From Blastococcus fimeti (GTDB lineage: Bacteria > Actinomycetota > Actinomycetes > Mycobacteriales > Geodermatophilaceae): 64,000 bases of DNA. Position 1 is the first letter of the stretch. Each line of letters opens with the position of its first letter. The translations under genes and the position numbers were made by a program. Where the stretch lies: NCBI GenBank assembly GCA_900102115.1, contig FNAW01000002.1:248001-312000 (forward strand), given 5' to 3'. This document shows positions 52,249 through 61,108 of the stretch, piece by piece. The notes under the pieces were generated by a model. The model was not told the origin of the DNA and did not search any database. It saw only the letters and a list, made by a program, of their open reading frames with translations.

Positions 52249-55106
52249 CCGCGACCGCCCCTGAGCGCGCCGGGACCGACGCACCCGGCCTGGCCGAGGC
52301 CCTGCGCCGTGCCGGGCTCGGCGACGTCGACGACTCGGGGTTGGCCCGGGCGCTGTACTCCTCCGACGCCTCGCTGTACCGGGTGCTCCCCCGCGCCGTC
52401 GTCCGTCCCCGCGACGTCGACGAGGTCCTCGCGACCCTGTCGGTCTGCCGCGAGCTGGGCGTGCCGCTGACCGCCCGCGGGGCCGGTACCTCGATCGCCG
52501 GCAACGCGGTCGGGCCGGGCGTGGTGCTCGACACCAGCCGGCACCTGAACCGGGTCCTGGCGATCGACCCCGAGGCCCGGACGGCGACCGTCGAGCCGGG
52601 CCTCGTGCAGTCCGCCCTGCAGGCCGCGGCCCGCCCGGCGGGCCTGCGGTTCGGCCCCGACCCGAGCACGCACAACCGCTGCACGATCGGCGGGATGATC
52701 GGCAACAACGCCTGCGGCTCGCGGGCGCTGGGGTACGGGCGCACCGCGGACAACGTCGTCGGTCTGGACGTCGTGACCGGCGGCGGCACGCGGCTCTCCC
52801 TCGGCCCGGGCACGGCTCCGGCCGACGGCGTGCTCGCCGAGCTGCACGGGCTGGTCGCCGCCGACCTCGCGACGATCCGCACCGAGCTCGGCCGGTTCGG
52901 GCGGCAGGTGTCGGGCTACTCGCTCGAGCACCTGCTCCCCGAGCGCGGCTTCGACGTGGCCCGCGCACTGGTCGGCAGCGAGGGCACGCTCGGGCTGGTG
53001 CTGGGGGCGACGGTGCGGTTGGTCGCCGACGCCCCGTTCCGGGGGCTGGTCGTGCTCGGCTATCCCTCGATGGCCGAGGCCGCCGACGCCACCCCCGCGC
53101 TGCTCCCCCACGGGCCGACCGCGGTCGAGGGGCTGGACGCGCGCATGGTGCAGCGGCTGCGCGACGTGCCGGCCGCCGTCGTCCCCGACCTGCCCCGCGG
53201 CGAGGGCTGGCTGGTCGTCGAGCTCACCGGCGACAGCGTCGCCGAGATCGAGGACGTCGCCCGGCGGGTGCTCGCCGACGCCGGCGCGCTGGACTCCCTC
53301 GTCGTCACCGACCCGGGCGAGGCGGCGGCCATCTGGCGGATCCGCGAGGACGGCGCCGGGCTCGCGGCGCGCACCTCCGACGGGCACCCGGCACACGCCG
53401 GCTGGGAGGACGCCGCCGTCCCGCCCGAGCGGCTGGGCGCCTACCTGCGCGAGTTCGAGGCGCTGCTGGACCAGCACGGCCTGCAGTGCGTCCCGTACGG
53501 GCACTTCGGCGACGGCTGCGTGCACGGCCGCATCGACTTCCCGTTCGGCGCCGGCGGTGAGCGCGACCGGGGGCGGTCCCGCTACCGCGCCTTCGTGGAG
53601 GACGCCGCGCGGCTGGTCGCGGGCTACGGCGGCTCGCTCTCCGGGGAGCACGGCGACGGCCGCGCCCGCAGCGAGCTGCTGCCGCTGATGTACTCCCCCG
53701 CCGTCCTCGGCCTCTTCGAGCGGGTCAAGGCGGCGTTCGACCCGGCGGACGTGCTCAACCCGGGCGTCCTGGTCCGGCCCGCCCGGCTCGACGACGACAT
53801 CCGCATGGCGGCCGCGCCGGCCGTGCGGCGGGAGGAGCGCCCGACGCTGGCCCTGGCCTACCGGCACGACGGCGGCGACTTCTCGGCCGCGGTGCACCGC
53901 TGCACCGGTGTGGGCAAGTGCCGCGCGGACCTGCAGGCCACCGGCGGGGTCATGTGCCCGTCGTGGCCGGCGACGCGGGAGGAGAAGGACACCACCCGCG
54001 GCCGGGCGCGCGTGCTGCAGGAGATGCTGGCGCCCGGCGGTCCGGTCGCCGGCTGGCGCTCGCCGGAGGTGCACGACGCCCTGGACCTGTGCCTGTCCTG
54101 CAAGGGCTGCTCGTCGGACTGCCCGACCGGGGTGGACATGGCCTCGTACAAGACCGAGGTCCTGCACCAGTCCTACCGGCGGCGGCTGCGCCCGCTCGCG
54201 CACTACACGCTCGGCTGGCTGCCGCGGTGGGCCGACCTCGCCGCCCGTGCCCCGCGCCTGGTCAACGGCGTCCTGGGCTCGCGACTCGGCGCCCGGCTGG
54301 CCAAGTGGGGCGCCGGCATGGACCAGCGCCGCGAGGTGCCGGCCTTCGCCGCCCGCACCTTCCGGCAGCAGTGGGCGGCGCGTCCGGCCCCGGCCGGCGA
54401 CGGCCTACCGGTGGCGCTGTGGGTGGACTCCTTCACCGACCACTTCGACCCCGACGTCGCGATGGCGGCCGCCGAGGTGCTGGAGGCCGCGGGCTACCGG
54501 GTGCAGGTGCCCGGGGCGGACACCTGCTGCGGGCTGACCTGGATCACCACCGGGCAGCTGGACGCCGCCCGGCGCATCCTCGGCCACACGGTCGCAGAGC
54601 TGGCGCCGGTCGTGGCGGCCGGCATCCCGGTGGTGGGCGTCGAACCCTCGTGCACCGCGGTGCTGCGTGCCGAGGCGCTGGAGGTCGTGGGCGGTGCGGA
54701 CGCCGAGGCGGTGGCCGCCGGCACCCGCACGCTGGCCGAGCAGCTCGCGGCCACGCCCGGCTGGGAGCCGCCGTCGCTGACCGGCCTGCAGGTGGTCGCG
54801 CAGCCGCACTGCCACCACACCTCGGTCCTGGGCTGGTCGGCCGACGCCGCGCTGCTGCGCCGGGCCGGTGCGGAGGTCACCCGGCTCGGCGGCTGCTGCG
54901 GGCTGGCCGGCAACTGGGGCGTGGAGAAGGGGCACCACGACGTGTCGGTGACCATCGCCGGGCAGCAGCTCCTTCCCGCGGTCGCCGACCTGCCCGAGGA
55001 CGCCGTCGTCCTGGCCGACGGGTTCTCCTGCCGCACCCAGCTCGACCAGCTGGCCGGGCGCCGCGGGTTGCACCTCGCCGAGCTGCTGGCCGGGCGGGCG
55101 CGCTGA
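52245..55106 (+). CDS. FAD/Fe-S D-lactate (2-hydroxyacid) dehydrogenase
   Basis: 953-residue fusion of a FAD-linked oxidase (VAO family) and a GlpC-type Fe-S protein. Residues about 40-250 bind FAD (VPLTARGAGTSIAGNAVGPGVVLDTSRHLNRVL; GGMIGNNACGSRALGYGRTADNV); the substrate half ends LSGEHGDGRARSELLPLMYSP and FDPADVLNPG. Two 4Fe-4S motifs appear, CTGVGKCRADLQATGGVMCPSW and CLSCKGCSSDCPTG, then two CCG domains (DTCCGLTW; GGCCGLAGNWG) for a further cofactor. It oxidises D-lactate or a similar acid into the quinone pool. ATG 52245 overlaps the Usp stop. Confidence 0.93.
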   Translation: MTATAPERAGTDAPGLAEALRRAGLGDVDDSGLARALYSSDASLYRVLPRAVVRPRDVDEVLATLSVCRELGVPLTARGAGTSIAGNAVGPGVVLDTSRHLNRVLAIDPEARTATVEPGLVQSALQAAARPAGLRFGPDPSTHNRCTIGGMIGNNACGSRALGYGRTADNVVGLDVVTGGGTRLSLGPGTAPADGVLAELHGLVAADLATIRTELGRFGRQVSGYSLEHLLPERGFDVARALVGSEGTLGLVLGATVRLVADAPFRGLVVLGYPSMAEAADATPALLPHGPTAVEGLDARMVQRLRDVPAAVVPDLPRGEGWLVVELTGDSVAEIEDVARRVLADAGALDSLVVTDPGEAAAIWRIREDGAGLAARTSDGHPAHAGWEDAAVPPERLGAYLREFEALLDQHGLQCVPYGHFGDGCVHGRIDFPFGAGGERDRGRSRYRAFVEDAARLVAGYGGSLSGEHGDGRARSELLPLMYSPAVLGLFERVKAAFDPADVLNPGVLVRPARLDDDIRMAAAPAVRREERPTLALAYRHDGGDFSAAVHRCTGVGKCRADLQATGGVMCPSWPATREEKDTTRGRARVLQEMLAPGGPVAGWRSPEVHDALDLCLSCKGCSSDCPTGVDMASYKTEVLHQSYRRRLRPLAHYTLGWLPRWADLAARAPRLVNGVLGSRLGARLAKWGAGMDQRREVPAFAARTFRQQWAARPAPAGDGLPVALWVDSFTDHFDPDVAMAAAEVLEAAGYRVQVPGADTCCGLTWITTGQLDAARRILGHTVAELAPVVAAGIPVVGVEPSCTAVLRAEALEVVGGADAEAVAAGTRTLAEQLAATPGWEPPSLTGLQVVAQPHCHHTSVLGWSADAALLRRAGAEVTRLGGCCGLAGNWGVEKGHHDVSVTIAGQQLLPAVADLPEDAVVLADGFSCRTQLDQLAGRRGLHLAELLAGRAR

Positions 55107-55125
55107 GCGGTGGCGTTGCCCGCCG

Positions 55126-55746
55126 TCAGGCGGCGGTGTCGTCCCGCCTGGCCCGAGCGGCGGCCAGGACGGTCGGGGTGAGGGACGCGGCGATGCGGGC
55201 GTAGCCGGCCGACGACGGGTGGAAGCGGTCGGCGGCGAACAGCGTCGGGTCGGTCCCGAACACCCGGTTGACGTCGGCCACCGGAGCGACGGTCGCGCCG
55301 GTGGCCGCGGCCACGGCCGCCTGCCGGTGCTGCAGCTGAACAGAGGCCGCCTGCACCAGCGGGCGGAACGCCGGCGGCACGAACGGCACGCTCGACATGT
55401 CCGGGGCCGGGACGAGGACGACGTCGGTCCCGGCGGCCCGCAGACCGCGCAGGGCCTCGTCGAGCGAGGCGGCGGCCCGCTCGGGCGGGACGAGACGGAC
55501 GAGGTCGTTGGCACCGATGACGACCAGCGCGAGGTCGGCGTCCAGCGGCCCGGCCGCCCGCACCTGCCGCGGGAGGTCGGCCGAGACCGCGCCCGGGACG
55601 GCCAGCACGTGCAGGTCGACCTCGGCCCCGTCGTCGGTGAGCGCGGCCGCCAGCCGTCGCCCGAGGGTGTCGTCGGCGCGCTGCGCGCCGGTGCCGAAGG
55701 CGATCGAGTCACCGAGGACCAGGAGACGGAGAACGGGACGGGCCAC
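55126..55746 (-). CDS. SGNH/GDSL hydrolase
   Basis: 206-residue serine esterase of the SGNH family. Block I LLVLGDSIAFGTGA gives the nucleophile Ser; block III VVIGANDLVRLVPP gives Asn; block V DRFHPSSAGYARIA gives the Asp-x-x-His pair. No signal peptide is seen at GTG 55746, so it is probably cytosolic, acting on an ester of unknown kind. The start codon (55746, or 55755) lies inside a strong hairpin shared with the end of the upstream exporter gene, which may limit its translation. Confidence 0.88.
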   Translation of the reverse strand: MARPVLRLLVLGDSIAFGTGAQRADDTLGRRLAAALTDDGAEVDLHVLAVPGAVSADLPRQVRAAGPLDADLALVVIGANDLVRLVPPERAAASLDEALRGLRAAGTDVVLVPAPDMSSVPFVPPAFRPLVQAASVQLQHRQAAVAAATGATVAPVADVNRVFGTDPTLFAADRFHPSSAGYARIAASLTPTVLAAARARRDDTAA

Positions 55747-55772
55747 GGACGGCACAACGCCGTCCGTGGCCC
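55740..55772 (-). terminator. 14-bp hairpin after exporter gene, over SGNH start codon
   Basis: Perfect arms GGGCCACGGACGGC and GCCGTCCGTGGCCC with a 5-base loop, starting 16 bases beyond the exporter stop codon. It looks like a terminator for the exporter transcript, yet also contains both candidate start codons of the next gene. Confidence 0.75.
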
Positions 55773-55787
55773 GTCGATTTCGTGCGC

Positions 55788-57377
55788 TCAGTGCAGCGGG
55801 ACCTGCGCCTGCTCCTGGGCCAGCCGCTCCGCGCCCGAAGTGGTCTGGAGCGCCTTCTCCCGGATGAAGAGCACGACGACCAGGGCCAGGGCGGCCAGCG
55901 GCGTGGCGATGAGGAACAGCTCCGCGGTGGCGTCGCCGTAGGCGTTCTCCACCAGGGTGCGGGCCTCGGCCGGCAGCGTGCCCACGTCCGGCACGGCGCC
56001 GTCGCCGGAGCCCTCGCCGCCGCCCAGCACGCTCAGGTCGCCGGCCACCCGGCTGGCCAGCAGCGCACCCAGCGCGCTCACGCCGATCGTGCCGCCGAGG
56101 CTGCGGAAGAACGACACCACCGAGGTGGCCGCGCCCAGCTCGGCGGCCGGGACGTCGTTCTGCGCGGCGAGCACCAGGTTCTGCATGAGCATGCCGACCC
56201 CGGCGCCCAGGACGGCCATGAAGACGCCGAGCAGCCACGGCGAGGTCTGCGCGTCGATGGTGGAGAACAGCCCGAAGCCGATCGTCATCAGGATGCCGCC
56301 GGCGACCAGCCAGCCCTTCCAGCGTCCGGTCTTGGTGATCAGCCCACCGGCGACGGTGGAGGAGACGAGCAGGCCGCCGACCAGCGGCAGCGTGAGCATG
56401 CCGGCCGCCGTGGGCGAGTAGCCCTGCGAGATCTGCAGGTACTGGGCGAGGAACACGGTGCCGCCGAACATTGCGATGCCGACCAGGGCGCTGGCGGTCA
56501 CCGACAGGCTCACCGTGCGGCTGCGGAAGATGCCCAGCGGGATGATCGGCTCGTCGACCCGGCTCTCGACCAGCACGGTGGCGCCGAGCAGCAGGATCGT
56601 GCCGCCGACCATGAGCAGGGTCTCGGTGGACAGCCAGTCGTACTTGTCCCCGGCGAAGGTGATCCAGACCAGCAGCAGGCTCACGCCGCCGGTGAGCAGC
56701 AGCGCGCCCAGCCAGTCGATGCTCGCCTTCCGGCGCGTCACGGCGGGCAGCTTCAGGGTGCGCTGCACGAGCACCATCGCCAGAGCGGTGAACGGGACGC
56801 CCAGCAGGAAGCACCAGCGCCAGCCCAGCCACGAGGTGTCGACGATGACCCCGCCGATCAGCGGGCCGCCGACGGTGGCGACGGCGAAGATGGCGCCGAA
56901 GACACCGGCGTACCGGCCCAGCTCGCGCGGCGGGATCATCGCCGCCATCACGATCTGGACCAGGGCGGTGAGGCCACCGGCGCCCATGCCCTGCAGCGCG
57001 CGGGCCACGATCAGCATCGTGGTGTCCTGCGCGAAACCGGCCAGGAGGGACCCGGCGATGAACAGCCCGAAGGAGATCTGCAGCAGCAGCTTCTGGCTGA
57101 ACAGGTCGGCGAGCTTGCCCCACAGCGGGACGGTCGCGGTCATCGCCAGCAGCTCGGCGGTGACCACCCAGGTGTAGACCGACTGGCTGCCGCCGATCTC
57201 GGGGATGATCACCGGCAGGGCGTTGGACACGATCGTCGCGGCCAGGATGGCCACGAACATGCCCATGAAAAGGCCGGACAGCGCCTGGAGCACCTCCCGG
57301 CGGCTCATCGGCGCGAGCGCCGGCTCCGCCCCGGGCGGTGCTGACGCCGGGGCGGCGGGATCGGCGGTGGTGGACAC
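55788..57377 (-). CDS. DHA2 family MFS drug exporter
   Basis: 529 residues, 14 predicted membrane helices, the EmrB/QacA layout of proton-driven drug exporters. Helix 1 and loop: MFVAILAATIVSNALPVIIPEIGGSQSVYTWVVTAELLAMTATVPLWGKLADLF; motif C-like ALQGMGAGGLTALVQIVMAAMIPPRELGRYAGVFGAIFAVATVGGPLIGG; later ELGAATSVVSFFRSLGGTIGVSALGA. GTG 57377 has GAGGAG four bases upstream. A TetR gene 43 bases upstream on the same strand probably controls it. Drug range cannot be inferred. Confidence 0.92.
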   Translation of the reverse strand: MSTTADPAAPASAPPGAEPALAPMSRREVLQALSGLFMGMFVAILAATIVSNALPVIIPEIGGSQSVYTWVVTAELLAMTATVPLWGKLADLFSQKLLLQISFGLFIAGSLLAGFAQDTTMLIVARALQGMGAGGLTALVQIVMAAMIPPRELGRYAGVFGAIFAVATVGGPLIGGVIVDTSWLGWRWCFLLGVPFTALAMVLVQRTLKLPAVTRRKASIDWLGALLLTGGVSLLLVWITFAGDKYDWLSTETLLMVGGTILLLGATVLVESRVDEPIIPLGIFRSRTVSLSVTASALVGIAMFGGTVFLAQYLQISQGYSPTAAGMLTLPLVGGLLVSSTVAGGLITKTGRWKGWLVAGGILMTIGFGLFSTIDAQTSPWLLGVFMAVLGAGVGMLMQNLVLAAQNDVPAAELGAATSVVSFFRSLGGTIGVSALGALLASRVAGDLSVLGGGEGSGDGAVPDVGTLPAEARTLVENAYGDATAELFLIATPLAALALVVVLFIREKALQTTSGAERLAQEQAQVPLH

Positions 57378-57420
57378 GGTTCTCCTCGGGTGCGAGCTCG
57401 TTCGGGGTGGGTGCGGAGAG

Positions 57421-58020
57421 TCAGGCGGCGGGGCCGGGCAGGCCCGCGGCGAGGGCGTCGACGGCCTCGCCGAAGAGGCGGTCGAGCGGCTCCTGGCCGC
57501 CGCGGCGGTGCCAGCGGTTGAGGGTCACGCGCAGGGCGCAGCTGAGGACGGCGGCCAGCAGGCCCGGGTACAGGTCGGTGTCGACGTCGAGGCCGGTGCG
57601 TGCGGCGATCGCCTCGGCCATGGCCCGCTCGTCGGCGGTGCCCAGCTCGACCAGCCGGGGCAACAGGTCCGGCTCGGCGGCGATGACCGACAGCCGCTGC
57701 AGCCAGGCCTCGCGGTCGGCGTCGAGGTCGGCGAGGACCGAGCGCAGCGCCGCGCGCGCCGCGGGGAGCGGGGGCAGTTGCGGATCCTGCTCGGCCAGGT
57801 GGACGGCGAAGGTTCGCTCGGTCCCGGCCGGGCGCAGCAGGGCCTCCTCCTTGACGGAGAAGTGGTTGAAGAACGTCCGGTAGGAGACGCCGGCGGCCGC
57901 GGCGATCTGCTCGACGGTGACCGCCGAGAGGCCGTGCTCGACGGCGAGCCGCAGGGTGGCGGCGGCCAGCGCCGCACGGGTGTCCTGCTTCTTGCGCTCG
58001 CGGAGGCCGGGGGTGGTCAC
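57421..58020 (-). CDS. TetR family repressor of exporter
   Basis: 199 residues. The N-terminal helix-turn-helix is TVEQIAAAAGVSYRTFFNHFSVKEEALL, preceded by RERKKQDTRAALAAATLRLAVEHGL. The ligand domain is Ala/Leu-rich with no recognisable ligand signature. GTG 58020 is taken as start because its upstream region contains the operator-like array; an ATG further upstream at about 58077 would place the array inside the gene. It is transcribed with the exporter and likely represses both until a substrate drug binds (inference from family and layout). Confidence 0.88.
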   Translation of the reverse strand: MTTPGLRERKKQDTRAALAAATLRLAVEHGLSAVTVEQIAAAAGVSYRTFFNHFSVKEEALLRPAGTERTFAVHLAEQDPQLPPLPAARAALRSVLADLDADREAWLQRLSVIAAEPDLLPRLVELGTADERAMAEAIAARTGLDVDTDLYPGLLAAVLSCALRVTLNRWHRRGGQEPLDRLFGEAVDALAAGLPGPAA

Positions 58021-58027
58021 GGCATCC

Positions 58028-58073
58028 AGTGCAGCACTTCGCTGCACACTGTGCAATCTTGCACGGAGTGCAG
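58028..58073. promoter_or_regulatory. operator array upstream of tetR-exporter operon
   Basis: Overlapping inverted repeats with a common TGCA core: GTGCAGC-N5-GCTGCAC (58029-58047), TGCACACTGTGCA (58043-58055), GTGCAATCTTGCAC (58051-58064) and TGCACGGAGTGCA (58060-58072). They begin 8 bases before the repressor start codon and would cover its promoter, fitting an autoregulatory site for one or two TetR dimers. Confidence 0.65.
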
Positions 58074-58176
58074 TCACTCACACGCCGGCGCGGACCCGGA
58101 CGTGCGACGGGGCCGGACAGCCGATGGCTGCCCGGCCCCGCCGGAGGTGCGTGCCCTTCGGAGAGGGGCGGGTGGA

Positions 58177-58941
58177 TCAGGCCTTCGGGCCACCTGCGGC
58201 GTAGACGACCTGGCCGCTGATGAAGCCGGCGCCCTCGCTGCAGAAGAACGACACGAGGTGCGCGATGTCCTCGGGCTGGCCGACGCGGGCCACCGGGATC
58301 GAGGCGCCGGCGCCCTTGATGAAGTCGTCGAACGGGATGCCCATGCGGTCGGCGGTCGCCTTGGTCATCTCGGTCTGGATGAAGCCGGGGGCGATGGCGT
58401 TGGCGGTGACGCCGAACTTGCCGAGCTCGATGGCGAGGGTCTTGGTGAAGCCCTGCAGGCCGGCCTTGGCGGTGGAGTAGTTGGCCTGGCCGCGGTTGCC
58501 GAGCGCCGAGGTGCTGGACAGGTTGACGATCCGGCCCCACTTCTGCTCGATCATGTGCTTCTGGGCGGCCCGGGACATGAGGAAGGCACCGCGGAGGTGC
58601 ACGTTCATCACGATGTCCCAGTCGGAGTCGCTCATCTTGAACAGCATGTTGTCGCGGAGCACGCCGGCGTTGTTGACCAGCACGACCGGGGCGCCGAGCT
58701 CGGCCGCGATGCGGTCGACGGCGGTCTGGACCTGCTCGGCGTCGCTGACGTCGGCACCGACGGCCAGACCCTGACCACCGGCGGCCTTGATGGCGTCCAC
58801 GGTGCCCTGGGCCGACGCCTCGTCGAGGTCCAGGACCGCGACGGCGAACCCGTCCTGGGCCAGCCGCTGCGCGGTGGCGGCACCGATGCCGCGCGCGCCA
58901 CCGGTGACGATGGCCACTCGAGTGCTGTTTGCCTCGCTCAT
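58177..58941 (-). CDS. 3-oxoacyl-ACP reductase-like SDR (FabG family)
   Basis: 254-residue classical SDR. TGGARGIGAATA binds NADP(H); ADVSD, NNAGVLRDNMLFKM and the catalytic NLSSTSALGNRGQANYSTAKAG (Ser, Tyr, Lys) follow; IAPGFIQTEMTKA and FISGQVVYAAGGPKA end the protein. The FabG-type sequence reduces 3-oxoacyl chains, but a stand-alone copy away from fab genes may serve hydroxyacyl-CoA or alcohol oxidation. ATG 58941 has AGGG upstream. It is between unrelated genes, probably its own transcript. Confidence 0.92.
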   Translation of the reverse strand: MSEANSTRVAIVTGGARGIGAATAQRLAQDGFAVAVLDLDEASAQGTVDAIKAAGGQGLAVGADVSDAEQVQTAVDRIAAELGAPVVLVNNAGVLRDNMLFKMSDSDWDIVMNVHLRGAFLMSRAAQKHMIEQKWGRIVNLSSTSALGNRGQANYSTAKAGLQGFTKTLAIELGKFGVTANAIAPGFIQTEMTKATADRMGIPFDDFIKGAGASIPVARVGQPEDIAHLVSFFCSEGAGFISGQVVYAAGGPKA

Positions 58942-59062
58942 GAATTTCCCTCTCGTCGACATCTCGTGCTGAGCCGGTCCCGATCGAGCGGGACACGGCA
59001 AGCTGATCGGCACCTTACGGGCACCGCGTGAGTCCGCCGTCACACGGGGCAGCGGCCGACCG

Positions 59063-59482
59063 TCAGGGCCAGATCGAGGCGACGATGATCGCGGCGACCG
59101 CGAGCTGCCCCGCGGCGCTCACCAGGCTGGCGGGGTGGAACTGCACCTGGACCAGGGCCGACCCGAGGGATCCCGGCGTCACCAGGTTCAGCACCAGGAA
59201 GGCCAGCGCCTGCAGCAGCACGCCCAGGACACCGAAGACGACGGTCCACCACAGCGCCCGGCCGAAGCCGTCGGTGGCGTTGGTCCAGATGGTGGTGAAC
59301 GCGATCGCGCCCTGGCCGAGGAACCCGGCCGACAGCACGATGCCGGCGTTGACCGAGCCCTCCTTGTAGATGTGCCGGCCGAGGTGGCCGGGCGTGAGGA
59401 GGTCGAGCGCCACGAACCCGAGCATCAGGAGCGCGATGCCCACGCCCGTGTACGCGGCGGCGTAGCCGATGCTGGCCAGCAC
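59063..59482 (-). CDS. DUF350 family membrane protein
   Basis: 139 residues with four predicted membrane helices in two similar halves, as typical for DUF350 (YjfL-like). GYAAAYTGVGIALLMLGFVALDLLTPG and AFLVLNLVTPGSLGSALVQ repeat the D/N-L-L/V-T-P-G motif after helices 1 and 3. Function unknown; often linked to membrane stress or glutathionylspermidine-type genes. GTG 59482 has no Shine-Dalgarno sequence, and the bases before it are pyrimidine-rich. Confidence 0.88.
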   Translation of the reverse strand: MLASIGYAAAYTGVGIALLMLGFVALDLLTPGHLGRHIYKEGSVNAGIVLSAGFLGQGAIAFTTIWTNATDGFGRALWWTVVFGVLGVLLQALAFLVLNLVTPGSLGSALVQVQFHPASLVSAAGQLAVAAIIVASIWP

Positions 59483-59568
59483 AGGAGGAACCTCCGGGAC
59501 GTCGGGGAGTGCGGTCGGCCGTGTCTACCGCACCGGCCCCGCGGGCGCACGCAGCGGGCCGCGCGGGT

Positions 59569-60978
59569 TCACCCCGCAGGCGTCGCCGTCCCCTCCTCCG
59601 GCGCGGGCGGGTCGCCCGGCGCCCTGCGCGGGTGGTGCAGCCGCCGCACCGAGGCCAGCGCCGAGCGCCGGGCGTTCATCCGGCGCCGGGCGCGGGAGGT
59701 CCGGGGCGCGCGCGGCTCCTCCCGGAGCAGGGCGTCCAGCCAGTGGCCGCGCGGATCGACGTCCACCAGGAGGGCCTTGACCAGCAGGGTCAGCGGGATG
59801 GCGAGCAGCGCACCCAGCGCGCCGAGCACCCAGCCCCAGAAGAGCAGCGCGATGAAGGTGACCGTCATGGACAGGCCCACCGAGTCACCGACGAACCGGG
59901 GCTGGATCAGCGTCTGGACGACGAAGTTCAGCAGCGTGTAGATGACCAGGATGGCGATCAGGTCGCCCCAGCCGCCGGCGAGCAGCCCGAGCAGAGCCGG
60001 CGGGACGACGCCGAGCACGAAGCCGATGTTCGGCACGTAGTTGGTGATGAACGCCAGCAGGCCCCACAGCGGCGCCGCCGGCACGGCGAGGATGGCGAGG
60101 GCGATCGCGTCGCAGACGGCCACGACCGCGCCGAAGACCGTGCTGACCAGCAGGTAGCTGCGGGTGCCCTGGGCGAAGAGGGAGAACGCGACCGGCAGGT
60201 GCGGCCGCTCCTTCGCGATCAGCGCCAGCCGGCGGCCGTAGCCGCTGGACTCGATGGCCATGAAGACCAGCGCCGACAGCAGCAGCACCAGCGTGCTGGC
60301 CGCCGCGGTGATCCGCCCGAGCAGGCCCGTCGCCAGGCCGACGACGTTGCCGTAGTCGATCTGCTCGACCAGGTCGGAGAGCTGACCGGAGACCAGTCCC
60401 GCGTCGTTGAGGTCGTTGACGACGCCGTCGAGGAGCTCCTCGGCCCGGTCGGCGTAGTCCGGGAGCAGCGCGGCCAGCTGCGCGACGCTGGCCACCAGGA
60501 GGGCCACGAACCCCAGCAGCACGGCCCAGACCAGGAGCAGCAGCACCGTCGTCGCCACCCAGCGGGGAGCGCCGTGGCGGCGCAGCCAGCTCGAGACCGG
60601 CATGAGGCCGACGACGACGACGAGCGCGAGCAGGATGGGCGCGGCCAGCCAGGCGATCGCCCGCAGGCCGGCGATGGCGATCGTCGCGGCGGCGAGCCCG
60701 GCGAGCAGCAGCAACCAGCGCGGCAAGCCCGCGGGCGAGCCCCCGACGGTGTCGCTCAGCGCGACGGAACCGGACGCCGAGGGCAGCTCCTCGGGGAGCT
60801 CCTCGACAGGCGGCTCGGCGTCCCCGGGCACCGACTCACCGGACACCGCCGGGTCGGGCGCTCCGGGGGTCGGGGTGGGCAGCAGGTCCGCGGCAGCGTC
60901 GTCGGCGGGGAACTCCCTGTCGCGTGCGGCAGCGCGGGACGAATCCTGCCCGCTGCCGTGCACCGCCGGTCGCGCCAC
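59569..60978 (-). CDS. AI-2E family transporter
   Basis: 469 residues. A disordered, acidic N-terminal region of about 80 residues (with PPVEELPEELPSASG) precedes about eight membrane helices of the AI-2E/UPF0118 permease family: GLRAIAWLAAPILLALVVVVGLMPVSSWLRRHG, the long PDYADRAEELLDGVVNDL loop, and FITNYVPNIGFVLGVVPPALLGLL with VGDSVGLSMTVTFIALLFWGWVLGALGALLAIPLTLL. Members export autoinducer-2 or act as Na+/H+ antiporters. GTG 60978 has AGGGG seven bases upstream. The C-terminus is Arg/Pro-rich. Confidence 0.9.
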   Translation of the reverse strand: MARPAVHGSGQDSSRAAARDREFPADDAAADLLPTPTPGAPDPAVSGESVPGDAEPPVEELPEELPSASGSVALSDTVGGSPAGLPRWLLLLAGLAAATIAIAGLRAIAWLAAPILLALVVVVGLMPVSSWLRRHGAPRWVATTVLLLLVWAVLLGFVALLVASVAQLAALLPDYADRAEELLDGVVNDLNDAGLVSGQLSDLVEQIDYGNVVGLATGLLGRITAAASTLVLLLSALVFMAIESSGYGRRLALIAKERPHLPVAFSLFAQGTRSYLLVSTVFGAVVAVCDAIALAILAVPAAPLWGLLAFITNYVPNIGFVLGVVPPALLGLLAGGWGDLIAILVIYTLLNFVVQTLIQPRFVGDSVGLSMTVTFIALLFWGWVLGALGALLAIPLTLLVKALLVDVDPRGHWLDALLREEPRAPRTSRARRRMNARRSALASVRRLHHPRRAPGDPPAPEEGTATPAG

Positions 60979-61108
60979 CGTGCCACCCCTCCCCTGGTCG
61001 GGCCCCGCGTACCCCCGAAGCGTCCACCCATGCCGGTCGCGACGCACACCACCCCGGCCGCCGCGCATGTCGCTGGCCCACCGGCCGCCGGCGTGCCAGT
61101 GTCGAGAG

